The notes: generated by a model not told the origin, from the sequence alone. Counted from the first letter of the stretch, positions 1 to 5,014 are shown. The stretch is DNA of 9,239 nucleotides from Thermaceae bacterium (GCA_027023115.1 JALVWZ010000273.1:1-9239), one strand, 5' to 3'. Program-made: numbers and translations.

Positions 1-115
1 CGACTACTACAACAGGCGAAGGCCCCACCGCTCCCTGGATGGCCTGGCTCCTTTAGAGTTCCTGGCTATGATGCAAGGGGAGTTGGTCCCCGAGGGTGGG
101 GAGTCTCAGATGTAG
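1..115 (+). CDS. IS transposase, C-terminal end (DDE/rve integrase type), 5' truncated by window
   Basis: An open frame enters the window and ends at TAG 113-115, giving 37 residues. It begins DYYNRRRPHRSLDGLAPLEF, the hallmark C-terminal block of rve-type DDE transposases of the IS3/IS481 kind (YN..RPH.SL.G..P.EF). This block ends the catalytic core of the enzyme that cuts and joins the element's ends. The remaining residues are a short tail. The catalytic Asp residues and the start lie to the left of the window, so the exact family, intactness and any programmed frameshift cannot be judged. The stop lies 23 bases before the presumed IS end, as expected for a compact element. The transposase call is secure; IS3 against IS481 is not. 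Confidence 0.85.
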   Translation, partial: DYYNRRRPHRSLDGLAPLEFLAMMQGELVPEGGESQM

Positions 116-138
116 TGGCCAATTACAATCGCTGGACA
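1..138 (+). mobile_element. Right-hand part of an insertion sequence, including presumed terminal inverted repeat
   Basis: The element contains the transposase tail and then non-coding bases up to about 138. Read inward on the minus strand, the presumed end starts TGTCCAGCGATTGTAATTGG, which fits the 5'-TG...CA-3' termini of IS3-type elements. The matching left end and the target duplication lie outside the window, so the boundary at 138 is an inference from the TG/CA rule and the distance to the transposase stop. Confidence 0.6.
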
Positions 139-162
139 GCCCGCCCGCGCTTTGCCTATACT
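133..162 (+). promoter_or_regulatory. Promoter for tRNA-Thr, with the -35 box on the IS terminus
   Basis: TGGACA (133-138) and TATACT (157-162) match the sigma-70 boxes TTGACA and TATAAT with one mismatch each, separated by 18 bases. Transcription would begin near 169-170, leaving a 7-8 base leader before the mature tRNA. The -35 box coincides with the last six bases of the presumed IS end. Initiation itself has not been shown. Confidence 0.55.
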
Positions 163-176
163 TAGGGCTGCTGCGC

Positions 177-251
177 GCCAGCGTAGCTCAGCGGTAGAGC
201 AACCGCCTCGTAAGCGGTAGGTCGCCGGTTCAAATCCGGCCGCTGGCTCCA
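177..251 (+). tRNA. tRNA-Thr (anticodon CGT)
   Basis: A complete 75-base cloverleaf can be folded by eye. The acceptor stem GCCAGCG (177-183) pairs perfectly with CGCTGGC (241-247). The D arm is GCTC/GAGC (186-189, 197-200). The anticodon stem is ACCGC/GCGGT (202-206, 214-218) with loop CTCGTAA, which puts anticodon CGT at 209-211, reading the threonine codon ACG. The T arm is GCCGG-TTCAAAT-CCGGC (224-240). The discriminator is T248 and the CCA end (249-251) is encoded. No intron or mismatch is seen. Confidence 0.97.
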
Positions 252-270
252 GAGTAGAACGCGTTTCTAT

Positions 271-291
271 CGCCCCCTACCTTAGGGGGCG
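271..291 (+). terminator. Hairpin downstream of tRNA-Thr, possible terminator
   Basis: CGCCCCCTA (271-279) pairs perfectly with TAGGGGGCG (283-291) across a 3-base loop, a very stable 9-bp stem that begins 20 bases after the tRNA. The bases that follow (agttgcgttt) are only mildly T-rich, so this is not a textbook intrinsic terminator. The position suggests that it ends or processes the tRNA transcript and separates it from the arsenic operon. Confidence 0.55.
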
Positions 292-300
292 AGTTGCGTT

Positions 301-322
301 TGATACCTTACTGACACCTTAC
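301..322 (+). repeat. 11-bp tandem repeat (two copies)
   Basis: TGATACCTTAC (301-311) is followed directly by TGACACCTTAC (312-322), identical at 10 of 11 positions. It lies in the gene-free stretch between the tRNA hairpin and the arsR promoter. No function is evident; an old duplication scar or a protein-binding pair are both possible. Confidence 0.6.
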
Positions 323-346
323 TTCTGAACTACCAATATGCTGGTG

Positions 347-380
347 TAGCAACTTTCGGAACCGGCGGTTGGCGTTGCTA
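347..380 (+). repeat. Inverted repeat in the tRNA-arsR intergenic region
   Basis: TAGCAAC (347-353) is repeated inverted as GTTGCTA (374-380) with a 20-base loop. It lies upstream of the predicted -35 box of arsR and would not be part of the predicted leaderless mRNA. It could be a binding site or chance; no gene is seen in 252-446. Confidence 0.3.
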
Positions 381-411
381 TGCGGGTCGCCCCCTTCAAC
401 CACCAGGGGAC

Positions 412-440
412 TTGTGTTCTTCGAAAAGACAATGTAGCAT
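412..440 (+). promoter_or_regulatory. Predicted leaderless promoter of the arsenic operon
   Basis: TTGTGT (412-417) and TAGCAT (435-440) are separated by 17 bases. The -10 box is followed by six bases and then the GTG start of arsR at 447, so transcription is expected to begin at or next to the start codon. No Shine-Dalgarno sequence precedes the GTG, in agreement with a leaderless mRNA, a common arrangement in Deinococcota. Confidence 0.55.
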
Positions 441-446
441 GGTGCC

Positions 447-809
447 GTGAATGTATCTACGGATATTGATACAATGGATATTGAAGAGCAGGCGGCGGCC
501 TTCAAGGCGTTGGCCGATCCAACGCGCCTGCGCGTGCTGCGCATTCTCGAAGGTGGCGAGCACTGCGTTTGCGAGATACAAAGTCACTTCGAAGCCATCC
601 CGCAAAACCTGCTGTCGCACCACCTGCGCGTCCTCAAGGAGGCCGGGCTGGTCGTCGCCGAAAAGCGCGGTCGCTGGGTCTATTACCAGTTGAACCGCCC
701 GCGCCTGAAGGAACTGCGCACGGCCATTCCCTCCGGCCGCGGTAAGAAGAAGGGGCTCTGCTCCTGCCGAGTCGGACCGGCCGGCCGCCCCGTGGAAGGC
801 GGTCGATGA
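447..809 (+). CDS. arsR: ArsR-family arsenic-responsive transcriptional repressor
   Basis: This 120-residue winged-helix protein is the likely autorepressor of the operon that it opens. The family core is clear: AFKALADPTRLRVLRIL (18-34), the metal-sensing helix with EHCVCEI (Cys40 and Cys42, the place of the ELCVCDL arsenite site in plasmid ArsR), the recognition helix around LLSHHLRVLKEAGLV (55-69) and the wing RGRWVYYQLN (74-83). A second CxC pair, Cys105 and Cys107 (GLCSC), sits in a basic C-terminal tail and may supply further As(III) ligands. Classical sites use three cysteines, so one or both tail cysteines could complete the site. The GTG start at 447 is preferred because a -10 box lies six bases upstream; the in-frame ATG at 474 is the alternative and would place the inverted repeat entirely in the untranslated leader. 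The stop overlaps the next gene by four bases (ATGA). Confidence 0.93.
   Translation: MNVSTDIDTMDIEEQAAAFKALADPTRLRVLRILEGGEHCVCEIQSHFEAIPQNLLSHHLRVLKEAGLVVAEKRGRWVYYQLNRPRLKELRTAIPSGRGKKKGLCSCRVGPAGRPVEGGR
452..473 (+). promoter_or_regulatory. Candidate ArsR operator (6-10-6 inverted repeat)
   Basis: TGTATC (452-457) and GATACA (468-473) form a perfect 6-bp inverted repeat with a 10-base centre, centred about 15 bases after the predicted transcription start and inside the first codons of arsR. A dimeric winged-helix repressor of the ArsR/SmtB family binds sites of this general size, close to its own promoter. Assignment is by position and symmetry only. Confidence 0.45.
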
Positions 810-1837
810 GCCGCACCGTTACCACTGCTGCTTTGTCCCTGCGGCTGGCGCTGCTGGCCGGCGGCTGGCTGACAGCGCTGGCGCTCAACCGCCCTTTTTG
901 GGACCGGCTCCTCTGGCGCGTTCTTGGGCTCGACGGCAAAGAGCGCGTTTGGGGCGCGCTGCACTTCTTCCTCTTCGATACCAGCAAGATTTTGCTCCTA
1001 CTGGTAGGCATCGTTTATCTGGTAGCGCTCGTGCGCAGCTTCTTCAGCGTGGAGCGCACGCAGGCGCTTTTGGGCGGCCGCCGCGAGGGTGTGGGCAACG
1101 CCATGGCCGCGGCCCTGGGAGTAGTAACGCCCTTTTGCTCGTGCAGCGCGGTTCCGGCCTTCATCGGCTTCGTTGCGGCCGGGGTGCCGTTGGGGGTTAC
1201 TCTCTCGTTTCTGATCGCCAGTCCGATGGTCAACGAGGTGGCGCTGGTGCTGCTGTTCGGGCTCTTCGGCTGGAAGATCGCTGCGCTCTACCTGGGCGCC
1301 GGGCTCTTGCTGGCCATGCTGGCCGGCTGGTTGCTGGGGCGGCTGGGGCTAGAGCGCTGGGTGGAGGAGTTCGTCTATAAAATACCGCTCGGCCAGCGCC
1401 CCGGCGAACCCGGCGTAGCATTGGCCGAGCGGATGGAGTTCGCCGCCGCCGAGGTGCGCGCCATCGTCGGCAAGGTCTGGCCCTACCTGGTGGCCGGCAT
1501 TGCCCTGGGCGCGCTGATCCACGGCTGGGTGCCGGCGGGTTTCTTCCTCAAACTGGCCGGGCCCCATAACCCCTTCGCGGTATTTGGGGCGGTACTCCTG
1601 GGCGTACCACTCTACTCGAACGCCGCCGGCGTTTTGCCGCTGGTGGAAGCGCTGCACGACAAAGGGATGGCCATGGGCACGCTACTGGCTTTCATGATGG
1701 CGGTGGTCGCCCTTTCCCTGCCCGAAATGCTCATTCTCAGGCGGGTGCTCAAAACCCAGTTGCTGGCGGTCTACGTGGGCGTGGTAGCTACGGGAATCGT
1801 CGGTGTGGGGTATCTCTTCAACGCCGTTTTGGGATAG
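806..1837 (+). CDS. ArsP/COG0701-type permease (DUF318 family)
   Basis: This is a 343-residue polytopic inner-membrane permease with roughly eight to ten hydrophobic segments. The family signature is TPFCSCSAVPAFIGF (109-123), followed by GVPLGVTLSFLIASPMVNE (126-144). Cys111 and Cys113 in this motif are plausible thiol ligands for the substrate. Members of PF03773 include ArsP, an exporter of trivalent organoarsenicals, and SO_0444-type exporters. Members are often found beside an arsR and a small redox-active disulfide protein, both of which occur in this operon. The start ATG at 806 overlaps the arsR stop, with GGAAGG (794-799) six bases upstream as ribosome binding site. The substrate, inorganic As(III) or methylarsenicals, cannot be decided from the sequence; no methyltransferase (arsM) is seen here. 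The family call is strong, the exact role moderate. Confidence 0.88.
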   Translation: MSRTVTTAALSLRLALLAGGWLTALALNRPFWDRLLWRVLGLDGKERVWGALHFFLFDTSKILLLLVGIVYLVALVRSFFSVERTQALLGGRREGVGNAMAAALGVVTPFCSCSAVPAFIGFVAAGVPLGVTLSFLIASPMVNEVALVLLFGLFGWKIAALYLGAGLLLAMLAGWLLGRLGLERWVEEFVYKIPLGQRPGEPGVALAERMEFAAAEVRAIVGKVWPYLVAGIALGALIHGWVPAGFFLKLAGPHNPFAVFGAVLLGVPLYSNAAGVLPLVEALHDKGMAMGTLLAFMMAVVALSLPEMLILRRVLKTQLLAVYVGVVATGIVGVGYLFNAVLG

Positions 1838-1841
1838 GAGG
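1836..1841 (+). promoter_or_regulatory. Ribosome binding site fixing the start of the BASS/ACR3-like gene
   Basis: AGGAGG, a perfect Shine-Dalgarno core, lies six bases before ATG 1848. It overlaps the stop of the permease gene and rules out the longer in-frame start at 1803. Confidence 0.85.
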
Positions 1842-1847
1842 CGAACC

Positions 1848-2846
1848 ATGATGGGTAACAGACTTGCGGCACACCTGAAGCGCTTCTTGCTCGTTTACTC
1901 CCTCCTGGCCATCGCTCTTGGTTGGTGGGGCGGGGTGAGCTATGCACCCTGGGTGGCGGCGCACAAGGGAATCTTACGAACGCTCGCGCAGGTGCTGGTG
2001 TTCTTGATGATCTACCCGATGATGATCAACCTCAACCTGGAGCTGCTGCCGCGCGTGGCCCGCGAACCCAAGCCGGTGTTGCTGAGCCTGGCGTATAACT
2101 ACCTGGTCACGCCGCTGCTGGCCTACCTGCTGGCGCGAGTCTTTATCGGCAATCCGCAGCTGGCGCTGGGGTTCTTCCTGGTGATGCTCATTCCCGGCTC
2201 TTCGATGGCGGTGGGCTATACCGGGCTGGCCGGCGGTAGTCTCGAGGTGGCCACGGTGGCCCAGGCACTCAACTTCTTGCTTTTGCCCCTTTTGTTGCCG
2301 CTCTTCCTGACCGCGCTGGCCCGCAACTATCACTTGGCCATACCCACCGCCAGCCTCTTGCTGACGGTCCTCTGGGTGCTGATCCTGCCGATGTTCCTGG
2401 GCGACCTTACCCGGCGCGGAGTGCTGCGCGTTTACGGCGAGCACGGCTTCGCCAGGCTCAAGCCCTGGCTGGACTCGCTGACCATGCTGACCATGCTGGT
2501 GCTGGTTGCCCTCATCTTCCTGCTCAAGGGGGCCATGCTGGCCGCCAAGTGGCCCCTGCTGGTACCGCTGGTGGCGGCATCGCTCATCTACCTGGCATTG
2601 ATCCTGGGTCTCGCCACCTGGCTGGACCGGCTGCTGGGGCTCAACTACGGCGAGCATATGGGGACGGCTTTCGTTTCCAGCGGCAAGAACAACGGGACCG
2701 CCATCGCCATCGCGGTTACCGCCTTGAGCCCGCTGGTAGCCCTGCCGGCGGCGGTGCTGCCCCTCATTCAGATAGTGGCCCTGATTGGCTACCTGCATAT
2801 GGGCTCATTAATAATGGGTTACTTTGGTAAGCGAGCGGTCACTTAA
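1848..2846 (+). CDS. BASS/ACR3-like transporter (bile acid:sodium symporter superfamily), candidate arsenite exporter
   Basis: The 332-residue product is almost entirely hydrophobic, with about ten membrane segments, as in the BART superfamily that contains bile acid:sodium symporters and ACR3 arsenite exporters. Recognisable blocks are LMIYPMMINLNLELLPRV (53-70), IPGSSMAVGYTGLAGG (115-130) and SSGKNNGTAIAIAVTAL (about 277-293), which corresponds to the conserved pore region of the second inverted repeat. Position two genes after arsR argues for arsenic export. However, the protein has no cysteine at all, whereas characterised ACR3 proteins rely on a conserved membrane cysteine (and a glutamate in the NFE-like motif). 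It is therefore not a standard ACR3 and may move another ion. The start at 1848 is set by the AGGAGG; an adjacent ATG at 1851 is possible. It follows the permease after ten bases. Superfamily confident, substrate uncertain. Confidence 0.82.
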   Translation: MMGNRLAAHLKRFLLVYSLLAIALGWWGGVSYAPWVAAHKGILRTLAQVLVFLMIYPMMINLNLELLPRVAREPKPVLLSLAYNYLVTPLLAYLLARVFIGNPQLALGFFLVMLIPGSSMAVGYTGLAGGSLEVATVAQALNFLLLPLLLPLFLTALARNYHLAIPTASLLLTVLWVLILPMFLGDLTRRGVLRVYGEHGFARLKPWLDSLTMLTMLVLVALIFLLKGAMLAAKWPLLVPLVAASLIYLALILGLATWLDRLLGLNYGEHMGTAFVSSGKNNGTAIAIAVTALSPLVALPAAVLPLIQIVALIGYLHMGSLIMGYFGKRAVT

Positions 2847-2858
2847 CCGCTGGCAGAA

Positions 2859-2864
2859 AAGGAG
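2859..2864 (+). promoter_or_regulatory. Ribosome binding site fixing the start of the CMD-family gene
   Basis: AAGGAG lies seven bases before ATG 2872. It favours this start over an in-frame start at 2824 that would overlap the preceding gene and add a basic, non-homologous-looking extension. Confidence 0.8.
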
Positions 2865-2871
2865 AAGAAGT

Positions 2872-3222
2872 ATGGACCTGGAAAAAGCCCTCGCGATGAT
2901 GCAGCAAAATCTTGGTGCGGCGCTGCCGCCGGTCATGGAAAAGATATACGAGAAAGACCCCGCCCTCTTCGCCAACCATCTGGCCGGTAAGCAGTTCGCC
3001 AAACCCGAGGGCGGCGCCCTCGACGAGCGGACGCGGGTGCTGATCCACCTGGCGGTTTCGGTCGCCCTGGGCGCGGACGGCTGCGCCCGGGCGATGGCCC
3101 ACCGCGGCCGCGCCATTGGCCTTAGCAAGCAGGAAATTCTCGAGGCCCTCTACATTGCCCGCTTCGCCGCCGCCGGTAAGGTCATCGAGAACGCCGAGGC
3201 GGTAATAGACGAGTTGGAGTGA
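2872..3222 (+). CDS. Carboxymuconolactone decarboxylase (CMD/AhpD-like) family protein lacking CxxC
   Basis: The 116-residue all-helical protein matches the CMD fold: LDERTRVLIHLAVSVALGAD (50-69), then GCARAMAHRGRAIGLSKQEI (70-89) and EALYIARFAAAGKVIENA (91-108). In AhpD-type members the second block carries CxxCxxxH, the peroxidatic/resolving cysteines plus the proton-relay histidine. Here His77 aligns with the histidine, but the two cysteine positions appear to be Gly70 and Ala73, leaving a single displaced Cys71. It is therefore not a classical dithiol peroxidase; a one-cysteine redox, carrier or binding role is possible. It lies 25 bases after the transporter and overlaps the next gene by four bases (GTGA), so it is co-translated with the glutaredoxin-like protein. 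Small CMD-like proteins are known near arsenic and sulfur genes, but no function can be assigned here. Confidence 0.8.
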   Translation: MDLEKALAMMQQNLGAALPPVMEKIYEKDPALFANHLAGKQFAKPEGGALDERTRVLIHLAVSVALGADGCARAMAHRGRAIGLSKQEILEALYIARFAAAGKVIENAEAVIDELE

Positions 3223-3488
3223 AGGAAAGAGGCGTTCTGCTTTTAACCGCACCCGGTTGCCGTCGTAGCGAGCGGGTGCGGAAGGCTTTCGAAAGCGCCG
3301 GGATACCCTTCCAGGAGTTATCTCTGTCCAGCGACGAAGGGACCAAGATGGCGGTAGCTCACCACGTCTTGTCCTCTCCCGGCATCATCGTTTGCGGTCG
3401 GGCGCTGAACGTCTTCGACCTCTTCCCCGACTGCCGTTTCGACCCGAAAAGCCTGAAGGAACGTCTTAGGGAGGTGGCATCGTGTTGA
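3219..3488 (+). CDS. Glutaredoxin-like protein with CxxS motif
   Basis: This 89-residue protein has a thioredoxin-fold outline: a first strand GVLLLTAPGC (5-14), the motif Cys14-Arg-Arg-Ser17 at the start of helix 1, a second strand with IPFQELSL (29-36), a cis-proline region SSPGIIVCGRALN (52-64) and a C-terminal helix KSLKERLREVA (77-87). The active site is of the monothiol type (CxxS instead of CxxC). Further cysteines are Cys59, Cys72 and the C-terminal residue Cys89, so a disulfide partner for Cys14 could come from within the protein or from a neighbour. The GTG start overlaps the CMD stop, and the gene overlaps the next gene by seven bases. It could act as a glutathione- or bacillithiol-independent reductant or as a dedicated partner of the CMD protein; both are inference. 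Confidence 0.78.
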   Translation: MKERGVLLLTAPGCRRSERVRKAFESAGIPFQELSLSSDEGTKMAVAHHVLSSPGIIVCGRALNVFDLFPDCRFDPKSLKERLREVASC

Positions 3489-4258
3489 TCTCGGTAACGG
3501 TTCTGGTACTCATCGCGCTGATCGTCGGCTTCGTGACCTCTTCGCTGCGCATCTGGATAGACCGAGTTTTCGTAGCCCTCTTGCTGCTGACCATGGGGCA
3601 CCTGCATATCGACACCGCCGTGCGAGTAAACCTGCTGGTTCTACTGCTGGCGGCCGCCAGCCATGGGCTTCTTCGTCGCGAAGGTTGGCTTTGGGGGGCG
3701 TTTGCCCGCTTCCCCTCCTGGGAGGGCTGGGCTGCCGTGATCGCCGGCTTCGCCGGCGGGGCGCTGGGCCGGCTTTGGGCGCACTCGCTATCGACGGCAA
3801 TACTGATAGGCATTCTCGGAGCCTACGCGGTGGCCATGGGCCTGCGCCTGCTGTTCGTAAAACCGGGCGCAGGTAAGCCGGAACCGGAGCACCCCAGCTG
3901 GATTGCCCCCATCTCGCTGGGAGCGGGGCTGTTTACCGGTCTCATATCGGCCGGCGGCAAGCCCTTTGCTGTCCCGCTCTACAACTGGGCGGTAGGCCAC
4001 AAAATGCCGGTCGCCTACGCCATCGGCACCTTCGGCACCATTGCCGCCGCCGCCGGTGCGGTCTTTGGCGAATACGTTTACGGCAACGGCTTCTCGGTGG
4101 CGATGTGGACCACCGCGCTGGCGATTTGGGTGGGCGTTTCCATTGTCGCCTGGTTGACCGACCTCATCTGGAGCCCGCGGTTGATGAAGATAGTGGCCAT
4201 CCTGGTAGCGCTGACGCTGATTACGATTGGCGTCAAGTTCCTTTTGCAGGTGGCCTGA
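3482..4258 (+). CDS. TauE/SafE (TSUP) family sulfur-anion/anion permease
   Basis: The 258-residue protein has about eight membrane segments arranged as two related halves, typical of PF01925 (DUF81). The second half has the clearest family block, SLGAGLFTGLISAGGKPFAVP (145-165), corresponding to the usual G-x-GGGxxxVP signature, followed by AYAIGTFGTIAAAAGAVFG (178-196). Family members move sulfite, sulfoacetate, thiosulfate and related anions across the inner membrane. Start GTG 3482 has a strong ribosome binding site, GGGAGG (3469-3474), seven bases upstream, and overlaps the previous stop by seven bases; TTG 3485 is an alternative. Its place inside an arsenic operon suggests transport of an arsenic-related or sulfur-containing oxyanion, perhaps sulfite or thioarsenate, which is speculation. 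The first half carries a weaker match than the second. Confidence 0.83.
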   Translation: MLISVTVLVLIALIVGFVTSSLRIWIDRVFVALLLLTMGHLHIDTAVRVNLLVLLLAAASHGLLRREGWLWGAFARFPSWEGWAAVIAGFAGGALGRLWAHSLSTAILIGILGAYAVAMGLRLLFVKPGAGKPEPEHPSWIAPISLGAGLFTGLISAGGKPFAVPLYNWAVGHKMPVAYAIGTFGTIAAAAGAVFGEYVYGNGFSVAMWTTALAIWVGVSIVAWLTDLIWSPRLMKIVAILVALTLITIGVKFLLQVA

Positions 4259-4269
4259 GAAAGGTAAAG

Positions 4270-4518
4270 ATGACGGTATTCAAGGTGCTGGGCACGGGTT
4301 GCAAGAACTGCCGGGCCTTAGAGGCCAACCTCTACGAGGCCCTTGACCTGCTGGCGGCCAAGGCGCGGGTAGAAAAGGTGGAAGACTACCCCGCCATTCT
4401 CGGTTACGGGGTGAGCGCCACGCCGGCCCTGGTAGCGGGCGAAAAGGTGCTTTTGAGCGGTCGCGTGCCCGGTCCGGAGCAGCTGGCGCGCTTGATCGCG
4501 GCTTACGTGCAACCATGA
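4270..4518 (+). CDS. Small thioredoxin-family protein (redox-active disulfide protein 2 / MTH895-like)
   Basis: This 82-residue minimal thioredoxin fold (PF13192 type) has strand TVFKVLGTG (2-10), active site Cys11-Lys-Asn-Cys14, a long helix through LEANLYEALDLLAAK (17-31), the cis-proline turn VSATPALV (48-55) and a C-terminal helix. Short proteins of this family commonly sit beside COG0701 permeases and arsR, as here. Because the next gene encodes a thioredoxin-type ArsC, overlapping by four bases (ATGA), the most economical role is to reduce the disulfide that forms in ArsC in each cycle. Start ATG 4270 has AAAGG (4260-4264) five bases upstream; a longer upstream frame overlaps the TSUP gene and looks non-coding. 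The pairing with ArsC is an inference from context. Confidence 0.88.
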   Translation: MTVFKVLGTGCKNCRALEANLYEALDLLAAKARVEKVEDYPAILGYGVSATPALVAGEKVLLSGRVPGPEQLARLIAAYVQP

Positions 4519-4991
4519 CCAAATCACCACCCGCCCAGCCACGGCTGCTGGTGCTCTGCACCCACAACTCCGCCCGCAGCCAGATGGTGGAGGGCTGGCT
4601 GCGCCGTCTGGCGGAGGAAGCGGGCCTGGCGGCCGAAGTGTGGTCGGCGGGCACCGAGAAGACCCGCGTCAAGCCGGAGGCCCTGACAGTGATGGCCGAG
4701 GCCGGCATAGACCTGGGCGGGCAATATTCCAAGACCCTCTACGAGGTTCCCGACCCCTGGAACTTTGACCTGGTGCTCACCGTCTGCGACGCCGCCGCCG
4801 AAGCCTGCCCCGCCTACCCGGCCCGCACCCGCCGCCTCCACGTTAGCCTGCCCGACCCCAGCGGGCGGCCGCTGACCGAGTGGCGGCGGGTGCGCGACGC
4901 CGGTGAGCGGGTGGCGCGGGCGCTGACGGCGGCTCTGGCTGACGGGCGCTGGCCACGGGAAGAAGAGTTGCGCGCCGCGGCCGGCGTGTAG
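4515..4991 (+). CDS. arsC: Arsenate reductase, thioredoxin-coupled (low-molecular-weight phosphatase fold)
   Basis: This 158-residue cytoplasmic enzyme reduces arsenate to arsenite. The anion-binding loop CTHNSAR (15-21) is the CX5R signature of the low-molecular-weight tyrosine phosphatase fold, with nucleophile Cys15 and Arg21. The redox pair is Cys91 and Cys98 (TVCDAAAEAC), seven apart as Cys82 and Cys89 are in Staphylococcus aureus pI258 ArsC. The acid loop follows at LPDPSG (112-117). All residues for the triple-cysteine disulfide cascade are therefore present, and turnover needs thioredoxin, which the preceding overlapping gene may supply. It is the last obvious arsenic gene of the operon; no terminator with a T-run is seen after it. 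The C-terminal tail from about 145 is rich in Glu, Arg and Ala. The family assignment is firm. Confidence 0.95.
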   Translation: MTKSPPAQPRLLVLCTHNSARSQMVEGWLRRLAEEAGLAAEVWSAGTEKTRVKPEALTVMAEAGIDLGGQYSKTLYEVPDPWNFDLVLTVCDAAAEACPAYPARTRRLHVSLPDPSGRPLTEWRRVRDAGERVARALTAALADGRWPREEELRAAAGV

Positions 4992-5014
4992 CCGCAGGGC
5001 GCCGGCGGGGCGCA

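Noticed and set aside
252..446. Possible riboswitch or T-box leader before arsR
   Set aside because: The predicted transcript starts at about 447, leaving no leader. The inverted repeat at 347-380 alone does not match any riboswitch core I know.
308..544. 78-codon minus-strand frame upstream of and across the start of arsR
   Set aside because: No ribosome binding site or family pattern, and it overlaps the arsR promoter and first codons. A broken gene relic in 308-446 cannot be excluded, but there is nothing positive for it.
1803..1847. Longer N-terminus for the BASS-like transporter
   Set aside because: The extension is out of character, overlaps the previous gene and lacks a ribosome binding site, whereas ATG 1848 has a perfect AGGAGG at the right distance.
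1974..2798. Long 274-codon open frame on the minus strand opposite the BASS-like transporter
   Set aside because: It is rich in Gln, His, Arg and Gly with no domain pattern, as expected from the complement of GC-rich hydrophobic codons. The + strand protein has a ribosome binding site, membrane segments and family motifs.
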